Below are positions 1 to 8,422 of a stretch of DNA of 64,000 nucleotides, in pieces. Source of the DNA: Fibrobacterales bacterium Fibro_02 (GTDB taxonomy: Bacteria > Fibrobacterota > Fibrobacteria > Fibrobacterales > Fibrobacteraceae); NCBI GenBank assembly GCA_001603905.1, contig LVAE01000008.1:18709-82708 (forward strand), given 5' to 3'. A program made the position numbers and the translations under genes. Positions within the stretch are counted from its first letter, which is position 1; every line of letters starts with the position of its first letter. The notes below the pieces were generated by a model, which did no database searches, was not told the origin of the DNA, and worked only from the letters and a program-made list of their open reading frames with translations.

Positions 1-722
1 AGGCTTTTTGCAATGGAAATCGCCTTGTCGGTGTATTCCATGTTCCAGCTGCCGGAAGCGTTCGGGCCTGTCGCGAAAAGGAAGTCGAGACCGACGAGCA
101 CCGGGTACTTGCCCGTGCGCGTATAGATGTACTTCACGTCGTCGTGGGTCTTGAAATCGGCGCCCAGCGTGTAACCGCTCATGTCGCCGGTCATGATTCC
201 ACTAATTGTCTTCTTGCCGAAGTTCTCGCGCAAGAAGTTGTAGAGCTTTACCGCACTTTCGGTCGCGTTCGGGGTAACCGGGGTCGCAGAAAGCTTGAAG
301 GGAGCGGATTCGTAGGCAGAAATGTCGATGTAGTCCACATCGATCCATCCCCAGTATTTCTCGATGGCGATGGTGTTTGTGCCCGCCTTGAGCGTGACGG
401 CCGTTGTGACGTCCGCCCATCCGGTTGTTGCCGCAAAGTCGATTGTGCCTGCGGTGGCGCCATTCACCTTGAGGTAGTTCGCCTTGTAATCACCCGCCTT
501 GTAATGGATTGTGAGCGTGTATTTGCCAGCGGTTTCGGCTGTGACACCTGTGAAAGAAATGTTGCCTTCCTGCAGACTGACGTAGCCTGTGCCCGAAACT
601 CCACTGCTGTTGACAATTTTTGCTTCGCTAGATACGGTTGCCGATTCGGCTTCGTACTTGGCGGCGAAAGCTGTTGTTGCGAGGGTTGCCGCAAGAATGA
701 CGGACAATTTCCTTTTAAACAT
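1..722 (-). CDS. CBM35-GH26 mannanase, N-terminal part (runs off the left edge)
   Basis: The gene is open to the window edge, so the ORF track misses it; about 240 residues are visible. It starts at ATG 722 behind a good GGAGT ribosome site. A signal peptide (MFKRKLSVILAATLATTAFA) is followed at about residues 22-140 by a CBM35-like beta-sandwich (YEAESATV at its start, YWGWIDVDYIDI near its end). From about residue 150 the sequence reads like the start of a GH26 beta-mannanase (KLYNFLRENFGKKTISGIMTG, then YIYTRTGKYPVLVGLDF). GH26 enzymes cut beta-1,4-mannan with retention. The catalytic glutamates lie outside the window, so activity cannot be judged. It is divergent from the TIGR02147 gene at 900. 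The family call is from motif recognition only. Confidence 0.82.
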   Translation of the reverse strand, partial: MFKRKLSVILAATLATTAFAAKYEAESATVSSEAKIVNSSGVSGTGYVSLQEGNISFTGVTAETAGKYTLTIHYKAGDYKANYLKVNGATAGTIDFAATTGWADVTTAVTLKAGTNTIAIEKYWGWIDVDYIDISAYESAPFKLSATPVTPNATESAVKLYNFLRENFGKKTISGIMTGDMSGYTLGADFKTHDDVKYIYTRTGKYPVLVGLDFLFATGPNASGSWNMEYTDKAISIAKS

Positions 723-741
723 AGTAACTCCTTGATACACC

Positions 742-747
742 ATTATA
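742..747 (-). promoter_or_regulatory. Candidate -10 box of the GH26 gene
   Basis: On the minus strand TATAAT lies 20 nt before the start codon at 722. No clear -35 is visible; TTTATA about 15 nt further upstream is the nearest candidate. Inferred from sequence only. Confidence 0.4.
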
Positions 748-899
748 CTCTAAATCTATGCTTATAAATAAATAGGGGGTCATTTTTTTTAGGCTGGGTG
801 TGGACAAAAATGTCAACATACCTGTAAAAAATCAATAAAAAGTAGTTGTAGAAATTGATTATTTTGATGATAGAAACTATATTCTTGGGGTAGCAAACC

Positions 900-1745
900 A
901 TGTTCGCAAGAAATAAGATAAACATATACGACTATACCGACTACCGCAAGTTCCTGCAGGACTTCTACGAACTGGAAAAGTCGTTAGACCCGACATTCAG
1001 CTACCGCGTGTTCGCCACTGCGGTCAGTATGGATGCTAGTCTCTTGGTAAAGATTTTGCAGGGCAAACGCCATGTTTCACCCAAGTGCGTTGAGGCTTTT
1101 GTGCAATTTTTCCGTTTCAAGGAGGCAAAGGCGGAATACTTCCGTGAGACGGTCGCCTACGGCAAGGCTAAAACCGACGAAGAAGTGCGTAAGCATTTTG
1201 AGACGCTCCAGAAAATGCGCCCGGCGAGTTGTCGCGAGCTAGATGAGGCTCGGTACCGTTATTTTCAGCAGTGGTACTACCCGATGATCCGTTCGGCACT
1301 AGATGTGTTCGATTATCGTGGCCCGCAAGATGCGGCTGCGCTCGGTGAAGCCTGTATCCCGAAGCTAACCGCTTCGCAGGTCGAGAAAGCAGTTGAGGCG
1401 TTGTTGCAGTTAGGGCTTGCCCGCCAACGCAAGGATGGCCGCGTGGAACCCACCGAGGCGCACCTCCGTACGCAGGAACACTGGCTGAGTGCAACCATTA
1501 GCGATTACCAAGGGCGTATCGCAGAGCTGGCACGAGATTCGATTGCTTACATTCCGAAAGAAAAGCGCGATATCAGTACACTTACCATGGCACTCGACTC
1601 GAAACAAATCCAGAAAATCCGCGAAATCCTTGCAGAAACGCGAAAAGCCATCGTAAATGTGGTCAATACGATGCCCGCACAGATATGCGACAGCGTTTAT
1701 CAATTAAATTTTCAGTTATTCCCGATGATGAAAAAGGAAGAGTGA
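900..1745 (+). CDS. TIGR02147/DUF4423 family protein (copy 1)
   Basis: This 281-aa protein has the hallmark N-terminus of the family (NIYDYTDYRKFLQDFY), a helix-turn-helix-like segment at about residues 38-60 (FATAVSMDASLLVKILQGKR), the central FQQWYYPMIR motif and a C-terminal helical part. The family is strongly expanded in Fibrobacter; its role is not established, but the N-terminus resembles a DNA-binding regulator. The stop TGA overlaps by one base the ATG of the following lipoprotein gene, implying translational coupling. A second, mirror-image pair of the same type lies at 6381-8422. Inference: a regulator or partner of the coupled lipoprotein. Confidence 0.85.
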   Translation: MFARNKINIYDYTDYRKFLQDFYELEKSLDPTFSYRVFATAVSMDASLLVKILQGKRHVSPKCVEAFVQFFRFKEAKAEYFRETVAYGKAKTDEEVRKHFETLQKMRPASCRELDEARYRYFQQWYYPMIRSALDVFDYRGPQDAAALGEACIPKLTASQVEKAVEALLQLGLARQRKDGRVEPTEAHLRTQEHWLSATISDYQGRIAELARDSIAYIPKEKRDISTLTMALDSKQIQKIREILAETRKAIVNVVNTMPAQICDSVYQLNFQLFPMMKKEE

Positions 1746-2968
1746 TGAAAAGGGTTGTGGAGTGCTTTATTTTTGGCGTGGCATTGCTTGTCGGATGTAC
1801 CGAAAAAGGGAATGACGCTGCAGGTGCCACGAGCGAGACGACAAACGGAATCGCCATCGTTGCATTCGATGGGGCGCACATGCCTATACCGCAGGCGCGC
1901 GTTACCTTGTATCAGCGTTCCGGTGCCGTCCCCGTGGAAAGCCCGTCCGAAGACGTGAATATCCAGGAACAGTCGCAATTCCTCCCGTCCCATGTTTCAG
2001 CGCTGGAAACTGCCACTGCGGATGATTCCGGAATGGTGCAGTTCGGAACTGAACTTGACCAGTGCCAGAATGCAAGGTGCTATGTCGAAGGGATTGCCGG
2101 TGAGGACTCCTCGCTGATGGTGTGGACGAAACTCGATGCGGTAGATTCCACGGCAGACGAAATTGAACTCCTGCCGTCCGTAACGCTTACGGTGCGTACC
2201 GGGGCTGCGGCCTCTGATTCTATAGTTTCGCGCAGTGTCGTGATGCTTGATGCGACTCCCTATTGGGCAAAAAATGATGGAAGCGAGTTTGTCTTCTCAC
2301 ATGTTCCTGCGGGCCTATATACGCTTCTTGCGGATGATCAGCCCGTTGCCGCTGTTTCGCTTGATGCGGGGACTTCCGTCGATACGCTCGTGCGATTCCA
2401 GGAATTGACCCGCGAATACGTCTTTGAAGATTTTGACGATGGCGACAGCCTGAACAACTTGGCGAAGACCTACAAGAACTTCGGCTGGTACTACATGCCA
2501 CACAAGGGTGCAACCTTTGAAAGTCCTGACAGTGCCGGCGGTTTTGCGGGTGCGCTTGTAGATGACGGTGCCGGCGGGAAGTATCTCTCGTTAAAGTATG
2601 CCATTCAAGATACGGCCTATGTCATGCTCGGGACGCATCTTGGGCTTGATTCCGGTTACTACGATTTGAGTGCGCTTTCTGCCGTTCGCTTGAAAGTCCG
2701 CGGTGACTGCGATTTTGCTGTTGCGCTGGAACATTACCGTCAAATCGAGAATAACAACTATAACAAGGCGCTGTGGATGGGGACGGCGAACGATGAATGG
2801 ACCGACTTGGTCTTACACCCTGGAAAAGAAGTGTTGGACAGTGAGAATTATCAAGTCTCGTGGGGTGAAATCTCAAACGAAATCGGAATATTCAGCATCT
2901 TCATCTATAACGGTACCCGTCTAGAAATAGACGAAATCGTATTCGAAGGAATTCAAATTATCGATTAA
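1745..2968 (+). CDS. Lipoprotein with regulatory-like and CBM-like domains (copy 1)
   Basis: I place the start at ATG 1745 rather than the track's 1685: it gives a lipoprotein signal peptide with lipobox LVGC and overlaps the upstream stop by one base. The 407-aa product has a beta-rich N-terminal part, a carboxypeptidase-D-regulatory-like segment near residues 150-220 (FSHVPAGLYTLLADD), and a C-terminal beta-sandwich beginning EYVFEDFDDGD that resembles the CBM11/CIA30 jelly-roll group (DLSALSAVRLKVRGD, ending LEIDEIVFEGI). No catalytic motif is seen. Probably a surface or periplasmic glycan-binding lipoprotein. Its layout matches the lipoprotein at 6381-7583 although the two sequences are diverged. 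Confidence 0.75.
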   Translation: MKRVVECFIFGVALLVGCTEKGNDAAGATSETTNGIAIVAFDGAHMPIPQARVTLYQRSGAVPVESPSEDVNIQEQSQFLPSHVSALETATADDSGMVQFGTELDQCQNARCYVEGIAGEDSSLMVWTKLDAVDSTADEIELLPSVTLTVRTGAAASDSIVSRSVVMLDATPYWAKNDGSEFVFSHVPAGLYTLLADDQPVAAVSLDAGTSVDTLVRFQELTREYVFEDFDDGDSLNNLAKTYKNFGWYYMPHKGATFESPDSAGGFAGALVDDGAGGKYLSLKYAIQDTAYVMLGTHLGLDSGYYDLSALSAVRLKVRGDCDFAVALEHYRQIENNNYNKALWMGTANDEWTDLVLHPGKEVLDSENYQVSWGEISNEIGIFSIFIYNGTRLEIDEIVFEGIQIID

Positions 2969-2981
2969 GCAAATAAAGATG

Positions 2982-3008
2982 CCTCGGCGGATTGCCGAGG
3001 TGCTTTTG
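2982..3008 (+). terminator. Rho-independent terminator after the lipoprotein gene
   Basis: CCTCGGC and GCCGAGG form a 7-bp stem around a GGATT loop, followed by a T-rich stretch (TGCTTTTGCTC). It sits 14 bp after the stop codon and just before the IS element. Confidence 0.8.
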
Positions 3009-3025
3009 CTCTTGCTCCCTTTTGT

Positions 3026-3050
3026 TGATGTGAACCCCAAAAATTGGACA
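3026..3050 (+). repeat. IS3 terminal inverted repeat at the orfB end
   Basis: Begins TGATGTGAACCCC and pairs with 4415-4439, with mismatches at three positions. Confidence 0.85.
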
Positions 3051-3058
3051 ATTAAAAT

Positions 3059-3952
3059 TTAGGATAAAACTCCGTTATGAGTTCGGTATTGAACCGGACT
3101 CATTCCATTTAAGCGAAGCTTTATCCGATCATTGTTATAGTATTCGATGTATTTTTTTAATTCCCGCTTGAAATGACCTATATCACGAAATGTATTCGGA
3201 TAGAGAAATTCAGTTTTCATTATTCCAAAGAAGTTCTCCATCATGGCGTTATCAAGACAATTTCCTTTACGACTCATACTTTGAATAATTCCATGCTCTC
3301 GTAATGATTTCTGGTATTTTACATGTTGATAATGCCACCCTTGGTCGGAATGTAGAATTAGCCCTTTCCATTTACGTTTTAAGGAGTACGCCTTGTCAAG
3401 CATATTCATAACCATCTTGAGATCCGGATGGTTGGAAATCGTGTAGCAGATTATCTCGCCATTGTACATATCTAGTATGGGCGATAAATAGCATTTGTTC
3501 ACGCCAATATTTATCTGTGTCACATCGGTTGTCCACTTCCTGTCGGGAGCCTTTGGGTTGAAGTTGCGATTGAGCCTATTCGGCGCAGTTTTCCCAATTT
3601 CGCCCTTGTACGAACGGTACTTGCAGCGTTTACGGATGTTTTTCAGATTTTCTTCTCTCATAATTCTGCAAATAGTCTTGTGGTTGATCGTGTAGCCCTC
3701 ATTTCTGAGTTGCGCGTCTATCCTGCGGTAGCCGTAACGTCCCTTGTTTGCCGCATGAACAGACCTGATTCGGATACGTTCTTCCGCATAGCGGTCCGGT
3801 TTTCTACGGAGGTTATAGTAGTATGTAGAACGCGATAGTCCGCTGGCCTTCAGAAGATACTTGAGAGCATATTCATTTGTTAATTCCCGGACGATTTCGG
3901 CCCTATACCGAACATCCCGGCATCTTCTTGGTCTAGGGCCTTCAATTTTTTT
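3059..3952 (-). CDS. IS3-family transposase OrfB (DDE integrase), made by -1 frameshift
   Basis: The track shows only the part from ATG 3661, but the frame is open upstream to the A7 tract at 3946-3952, inside orfA. Reading from the slip site gives about 297 residues including IEGPRPRRCRDVRYRAEI, an HTH_21-like segment (GRYGYRRIDAQL) and the integrase core. The DDE residues are visible in WTTDVTQI, LHSDQGWHY and DNAMMENFFG. The frame is -1 relative to orfA, the standard IS3 arrangement that yields an OrfAB fusion transposase. No internal stop is seen, so it should be functional. Confidence 0.9.
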   Translation of the reverse strand, partial: KKIEGPRPRRCRDVRYRAEIVRELTNEYALKYLLKASGLSRSTYYYNLRRKPDRYAEERIRIRSVHAANKGRYGYRRIDAQLRNEGYTINHKTICRIMREENLKNIRKRCKYRSYKGEIGKTAPNRLNRNFNPKAPDRKWTTDVTQINIGVNKCYLSPILDMYNGEIICYTISNHPDLKMVMNMLDKAYSLKRKWKGLILHSDQGWHYQHVKYQKSLREHGIIQSMSRKGNCLDNAMMENFFGIMKTEFLYPNTFRDIGHFKRELKKYIEYYNNDRIKLRLNGMSPVQYRTHNGVLS

Positions 3953-4398
3953 AAGTAGGCGTTCTCCGCTTTCAAGTATTCATTTTCTTCTTTAAGTCGA
4001 TCGATTTCACTTTTCCCTTTTGAAATCCTTGACGTGCTTTTTGACATTTTTCGGGGTCTTCCTCTTGGTTTTATTGCAAGCAGTTCGTCGTATCCTCCAT
4101 GACGAAACCTGCGAACCCAGTCCATTAGTGATTTTCTGCTAATACCATATTTTGCGGTTACTTCATAATATGGCTGCGATTTAACAACGATGGCTTCTAC
4201 GGCTTTCTGCTTCAATGCATTCGATGCACGGAATGTACATTTTTTCGGCTCTACTAGTCGCCCCAAAATCTCAAATTCGCGACACTTGTGACATATGTCG
4301 CGAACATCAAACGACACTTTTCTGGATATTTCTTTTGGAGTAAGACCTTCTTTATATAGGTCAATGACCTTTTGCCATTCTAATAGTTTATCGTTCAT
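3880..4398 (-). CDS. IS3-family transposase OrfA (helix-turn-helix)
   Basis: The 172-aa OrfA has two helix-turn-helix-like segments (KVIDLYKEGLTPKEISRKV and YEVTAKYGISRKSLMDWVRR) and a C-terminal leucine-zipper-like helix (RLKEENEYLKAENAYLKKL). This is the usual DNA-binding and multimerisation half of an IS3 transposase. It overlaps orfB, with the shift site near its end. Confidence 0.9.
   Translation of the reverse strand: MNDKLLEWQKVIDLYKEGLTPKEISRKVSFDVRDICHKCREFEILGRLVEPKKCTFRASNALKQKAVEAIVVKSQPYYEVTAKYGISRKSLMDWVRRFRHGGYDELLAIKPRGRPRKMSKSTSRISKGKSEIDRLKEENEYLKAENAYLKKLKALDQEDAGMFGIGPKSSGN
3946..3952 (-). other. A7 slippery site for programmed -1 frameshift
   Basis: On the minus strand the frame-zero codons TTA AAA AAA TTG contain seven A residues. 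A -1 slip joins orfA exactly into the open orfB frame (CTT AAA AAA ATT GAA). Confidence 0.75.
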
Positions 4399-4414
4399 GA
4401 GAACCTCATAGTTG

Positions 4415-4439
4415 TGTCCAACTTTTGGGGTTCAGTTCA
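4415..4439 (+). repeat. IS3 terminal inverted repeat at the orfA end
   Basis: TGTCCAACTTTTGGGGTTCA plus GTTCA, the inverse of 3026-3050. It is followed directly by the TGT target duplication. Confidence 0.85.
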
Positions 4440-4461
4440 TGTATCGGGGAAAGGCTTTCGC

Positions 4462-6354
4462 CTACTTGATCGAAATCGGGTGGACGGAATTGCCGATGCG
4501 GAGAATGTAGCGGCCTGCCTGCGGTGCGCTCAGCTTAATGCTGCTTGCGCTTGCGGTTCCGGAACGTAGTGTTTGTCCGAGAATGTTCGAAAGCGAATAA
4601 TGCGTGCCGTTCTTGATGCCGGTGGCGACAATGTTCAATCCGTTGGTGTTTATGCGGTAATTCGCCTTTGCAATCTTCGTCTGGACGGCATTTGTGTTGT
4701 CGGGGATTTTTACGGGTGTGTAGCCTTCGACGCTTTCGATGCACTTGATGTTTTCGACCCAAAGCGAGGTGTCGAAAAAGTCGTTTGTTACATTAAAGCG
4801 GAACGCGGTCGCCGCCGAAAGAACCGGGGTTAGCGGGAGTGCTGCCTGCCAGCCGTTGCTCATCATCCAGCCTAAATCCACGTAGACCGTTTCCCATTCG
4901 GGTGCATACGGCATTTCGACAAAGGGGTAGTCCCAGGCGCCTTCGCCAAAGACATCGATACTGGCGTTCCAATCGTAGTAGAGGATAAACTGGTGGTTTG
5001 CTCCTTTGTAGCGGTAGCTAACCATTTTGCACTTGGACAAATCGGGTGCGCCGTCGAACGCGTATTCTGCGCGAATGTACGGGGCGTAATCAAAGCCGGT
5101 ACCGACGGTGTCAAGCTTCATGTTGTCCATTTTTACGGTAGTTTCGGTAGAGTTGTCGGCGAAGGTGGAGTTTCCCTTGTCGCCCTGTTCGTCGCCGTAG
5201 TCGTCAATGTCGCTAGTGCTACTCCACTTGCCCGGAATTTCGGTGCCTGCGCCGTATGTAATCAAGTTGGGCAAATTGTCGTTGATTTCGGTTTCCCAGT
5301 TCAGATTTTTCTGGTAGGTGGTCTTTGCGGGCAAAATGTTTTCTTTGATGTAGTTGTCGACATCGTTGTTCTCGAGGAAGGGCTTTTCGACATCCCACTT
5401 GGCACAAGAAATTTTCTTCTCGTTGGTCCATGCGAGGAATTTTTCAAGTTCGGTCTTGTGGGCCTCCTTGGTGAAGATCTCATCGATGCCGCCCCATTCC
5501 GTTACGAATACGCTAAGGCCGGCTTCCATCGCCTTGTTGGAACTGGACAAATGGCTAGAAGTCTGGTGCAGGTTGGCGTAGAAATGGTAAGTATAGGCGA
5601 CGTTATCGTCTTGTACGGGGGCGGCTACAGCATCGCCTGCCATAGAAGACCACATCGGGGTTCCGACGATTACCAGGTTTTTCGAATGTTTGCGAATAGC
5701 GCTGATGACCGTGTCGGCGTAGGCTTTCAGGTCTGCCCAGGATTCACTCACGGGTTCGTTGTAGATTTCGAAAATGACATGCGGATACTTGCCGTAGCGT
5801 TCGGCCATGCGTCCGAAGAAGGCGGCGGCATCGTTTGCGGTAAAACAGGTCTTGTTGTCGTTGAATTCGTACTTTGGCTTTGTTCCCTTATGGATGCAGT
5901 TGTAGTAACCGCCTTCGCTGTGCCAGTCAATTAAGACGTAAACGTCATTTTGAATGGCGGCCTGTACCACGGTGTCCATTTGCGATTCGAAATATTCGGG
6001 GCGGGTCATGTAGCTTCCATGTCCCCAAGGCGGCACGACGCCCATGGCAGAGCGGACGAGTTCAACGTTCCAGGAGCCGACCAAAGTGTCGATAAAGGAA
6101 CTCCCGTAAAAGCTGCTGCCGTACGGCCAGTACTGACTCCAAGTGAGGCTCATTCCGCGAACCTGGACTTCGGCGCCGTCCTTGATGCCTTGCACGCTGC
6201 CGTAAATGCGGCCTTCGCCAGCGGAGTTCTTGCCGCTTTGCAAAGCGCCGTATTGGCTAACGGGGCCAACGCGCGTGGGTTGAATGGTGGCGAACGCGCT
6301 GCTTGCAAAAGCGAGAGCGCACAAGGCTGCAATAGCCATTTTTGTTCTTTTCAT
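4462..6354 (-). CDS. GH5 endoglucanase with CBM and C-terminal sorting-like domain
   Basis: The start is ATG 6354 with an AGGAGT ribosome site, 18 codons inside the track ORF; it yields the signal peptide MKRTKMAIAALCALAFASSAFA. Residues about 28-320 form a GH5 barrel with the acid/base in IFEIYNEP (about E200) and the nucleophile in FVTEWGG (about E286), so the enzyme looks active on beta-1,4-glucan or a related glycan. Residues about 365-545 form a CBM11/CIA30-like beta-sandwich (DLSKCKMVSYRYKG). The last 80 residues (YRINTNGLNIVATGI, LSAPQAGRYILRI) resemble C-terminal sorting domains of secreted Bacteroidota-type proteins. Total 630 aa. The IS element lies 22 bp after its stop. Confidence 0.88.
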   Translation of the reverse strand: MKRTKMAIAALCALAFASSAFATIQPTRVGPVSQYGALQSGKNSAGEGRIYGSVQGIKDGAEVQVRGMSLTWSQYWPYGSSFYGSSFIDTLVGSWNVELVRSAMGVVPPWGHGSYMTRPEYFESQMDTVVQAAIQNDVYVLIDWHSEGGYYNCIHKGTKPKYEFNDNKTCFTANDAAAFFGRMAERYGKYPHVIFEIYNEPVSESWADLKAYADTVISAIRKHSKNLVIVGTPMWSSMAGDAVAAPVQDDNVAYTYHFYANLHQTSSHLSSSNKAMEAGLSVFVTEWGGIDEIFTKEAHKTELEKFLAWTNEKKISCAKWDVEKPFLENNDVDNYIKENILPAKTTYQKNLNWETEINDNLPNLITYGAGTEIPGKWSSTSDIDDYGDEQGDKGNSTFADNSTETTVKMDNMKLDTVGTGFDYAPYIRAEYAFDGAPDLSKCKMVSYRYKGANHQFILYYDWNASIDVFGEGAWDYPFVEMPYAPEWETVYVDLGWMMSNGWQAALPLTPVLSAATAFRFNVTNDFFDTSLWVENIKCIESVEGYTPVKIPDNTNAVQTKIAKANYRINTNGLNIVATGIKNGTHYSLSNILGQTLRSGTASASSIKLSAPQAGRYILRIGNSVHPISIK

Positions 6355-6380
6355 AAAGCACACTCCTATATGTGAAAATT

Positions 6381-7583
6381 CTAGAATCGCATTCCGAGGC
6401 TTGGCCACATGCTCGGCGAAATTCCGTCAAAGCGAATGTTGTCCAAGAAAATCTCTGCGTCTTCGGTCACCAAGATGTTGATGGTGTTGACGGCGATAAG
6501 TTCCGTGTCGAAATCGTCGGCGGTAAAAGTGAAATGTTCCCATTCGTCGCCGAGAGTCACGAAGGCGGTCTGGTGGAAGTCTCGCTTGCCGTCGTTGCCG
6601 CGCTTGGTAATTTGCAACGAAATCTTTCCGCTGCCCTTGGCGTCGAACGAAATGGCGGTGGCGCTGCGTAAGTCGTAGAAAGCGAACATTTCGTCTTCGT
6701 CAAAATCGTCGCCGATGGAAAATCCTGCGACGCCGTAATGACCTTCTGTTTCCTGGTCGATATCGAAAATCAGGTGCAGGCTGCTTCCGCTCTTGGCGCT
6801 GTCGCCGCTAACGAGAATCTTGTCGCTGCTGATGCCTTCGGCGACGCGGCTGTTCCCGCCTTGCAGGGAGTCGGTGCAAATAAACCACCAGCCTTGTCCG
6901 AAGCTCTTGCCGATAAAGGTCTGCCTGTGTTTCCAATTTTCAAAGTCTTCGACAACGGTGAAAATGCTGTCGGCGATGTTGATGTGATTTGTCGTGGCGC
7001 CTTCGCTTAGGCCGGTTTCCATCTGGTAAGAGAATTTGCCAAAATAGCCTTCGACGAAGGCGTAGTGCACGCCAGCGGGCAAACCGCTGAATTCAAAGTA
7101 TCCTTGTGCGTCCGTGGTAACGGCTTGGTCTAGAATGCTTACGGTTGCGTTCTCGACGGCCGTGCCGTTGTTGGTGATAATGCCTTTCAGGCTTTCGCTT
7201 TGGGCAATGGCGAGATTCTGCTCCGGACTGCGTTCGAAGTCGACCCAGCGCATAATGGAAAGCGAGTCGCCGGAGCGCATTTCGAGCAGCTGGACGGGGG
7301 CCTTCTTTTCGCTCAAGGCGGCGGAGTTAATCTTGAGAATGCCGTTGTCGTCAAGGGAGTCTTCGTAGGCGACAAGCATGGAATCCTCGTTTAAAATCCA
7401 TACACGGGCGACGGCGTTTTTGAGGGGCATTCCGTGATTGGTGGCTGTAACGATGCCGGCAATTTCGGTTTCGCCGGCGTTGCTGCCTGTACCGTTTGCG
7501 ACAGAATTTTCACTTGTGCTGCAGGCGGTGAATGCGATGCCGAGGCTGGCTGCGAAAAGCGAAAGGGCGAGAATAACCTTCAT
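6381..7583 (-). CDS. Lipoprotein with regulatory-like and CBM-like domains (copy 2)
   Basis: The 400-aa protein has a lipoprotein signal (lipobox FTAC, Cys about 21), two beta-rich carboxypeptidase-regulatory-like segments (MPLKNAVARVWIL; GTAVENATVSILDQAVTTDAQGYF has the classic form) and a C-terminal CBM11/CIA30-like sandwich starting VVEDFENW and ending IFLDNIRFDGI. It is coupled by a one-base overlap (TAATG) to the upstream TIGR02147 gene, exactly as in the pair at 900-2968, and lies just upstream of the GH5 gene on the same strand. Probably a surface glycan-binding lipoprotein; no enzymatic motif is seen. Confidence 0.75.
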   Translation of the reverse strand: MKVILALSLFAASLGIAFTACSTSENSVANGTGSNAGETEIAGIVTATNHGMPLKNAVARVWILNEDSMLVAYEDSLDDNGILKINSAALSEKKAPVQLLEMRSGDSLSIMRWVDFERSPEQNLAIAQSESLKGIITNNGTAVENATVSILDQAVTTDAQGYFEFSGLPAGVHYAFVEGYFGKFSYQMETGLSEGATTNHINIADSIFTVVEDFENWKHRQTFIGKSFGQGWWFICTDSLQGGNSRVAEGISSDKILVSGDSAKSGSSLHLIFDIDQETEGHYGVAGFSIGDDFDEDEMFAFYDLRSATAISFDAKGSGKISLQITKRGNDGKRDFHQTAFVTLGDEWEHFTFTADDFDTELIAVNTINILVTEDAEIFLDNIRFDGISPSMWPSLGMRF

Positions 7584-8422
7584 TATTTGCCCTCCTTCAC
7601 CTTGGCGCGATTCACGAGCTGAAACCCGACGTGACAGACGCGGTCAGGGTTCTTTTCTTCGCGGGACATGACCAAAATTTTTTCGCGAAGCTTGGCGATT
7701 TCTTCGCGCACCTTTTCGAAACTTTCCTTGGAAAGGCTGCAGGTTACACTGGTGATGCTGCGGTCGTCGCTCGAGAACAGGTCGTAAACTTCGCTATTGA
7801 CTTCGAGGTTCTTCAAATGGTATTTGCGCAGAATGGTAGAGCGCACGCGCGGCGGCGTCGAGATAATTGGCTGCTCGATGCGATAAGTTCCGTCGTCGTT
7901 GAGAGTGACGAATCCGGCTTCCATGAGGTACTTGATTCCGCTTTGCACTTGCGGGGCGCGGAGCACTGGCGTGAACATCCGGCCGATTTTCTCGGCGGGG
8001 GTGTTTGCGGGGAGGAGCGGCAACAAGTCGCGCAAGACGGGGTAGTACCACTTCGAAAAGAACTTGAGGGCGGAATCCTGGAGCTCGAATTCCTGCTTGC
8101 TCGCGCGTACGGCGAGGAGTTTCTTGAGCAGGTTTTCGCGCTCGTCCACGTTTTTTTCGTTGCCGAAGCGGACTAGCGTCAGAAAGTATTCGGTTTCTTC
8201 GTCGGAAAGGCCCCAAGCCTTGGCGAGAGTCTTTGCGTTTGCGGTAGAAAGCGGGCGGGATCCGTCCAGAATGCGGTTGAAGAAGGCGGAACCCGAGACT
8301 CCGGCGCTTTCTTGAATGGAACGGATGGACTGCCCTCTGGATTGCAATGCTTCCACAGCGGCCCGGATATAATCCCGGTAATCAAAGTACATAAATACAC
8401 TAATTATGGAAACATTGTTCAT
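7583..8422 (-). CDS. TIGR02147/DUF4423 family protein (copy 2)
   Basis: The track ORF begins at 8527, but aligning its N-terminus with copy 1 (NIYDYTDYR against SVFMYFDYR) favours ATG 8422 and gives 279 aa, close to the 281 aa of copy 1. ATG 8392 is an alternative; neither start has a clear ribosome site. An HTH-like region (SIRSIQESAGVSGSAFFNRIL), the FFSKWYYPVLRDLLPLL motif and a C-terminal helical part are present. It is coupled to the lipoprotein gene by a one-base overlap. A 25-bp direct repeat lies at its 5' end. Regulatory role inferred. Confidence 0.82.
   Translation of the reverse strand: MNNVSIISVFMYFDYRDYIRAAVEALQSRGQSIRSIQESAGVSGSAFFNRILDGSRPLSTANAKTLAKAWGLSDEETEYFLTLVRFGNEKNVDERENLLKKLLAVRASKQEFELQDSALKFFSKWYYPVLRDLLPLLPANTPAEKIGRMFTPVLRAPQVQSGIKYLMEAGFVTLNDDGTYRIEQPIISTPPRVRSTILRKYHLKNLEVNSEVYDLFSSDDRSITSVTCSLSKESFEKVREEIAKLREKILVMSREEKNPDRVCHVGFQLVNRAKVKEGK

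Larger units (their letters stand above)
3026..4439 (-). mobile_element. Complete IS3-family insertion sequence (1414 bp)
   Basis: The ends are 25-bp imperfect inverted repeats with 22 of 25 matches, sharing TGAACCCCAAAA and TTGGACA. They are flanked by a 3-bp direct duplication TGT (3023-3025 and 4440-4442), the duplication length typical of IS3 elements. Inside are orfA and a -1-frame orfB with a DDE integrase core. It is inserted between the convergent lipoprotein (1745-2968) and GH5 (4462-6354) genes and interrupts neither. Both transposase frames and both ends look intact, so it may still be mobile. Confidence 0.92.

Noticed and set aside
144-767. 207-aa plus-strand ORF at the left end
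   Set aside because: Antisense to the clear CBM35-GH26 gene, which runs off the window and so is missing from the track.
3059-4398. Split transposase as a broken pseudogene
   Set aside because: The orfA/orfB frame relation is -1 with an A7 slip site and no stops in either frame, the normal IS3 design.
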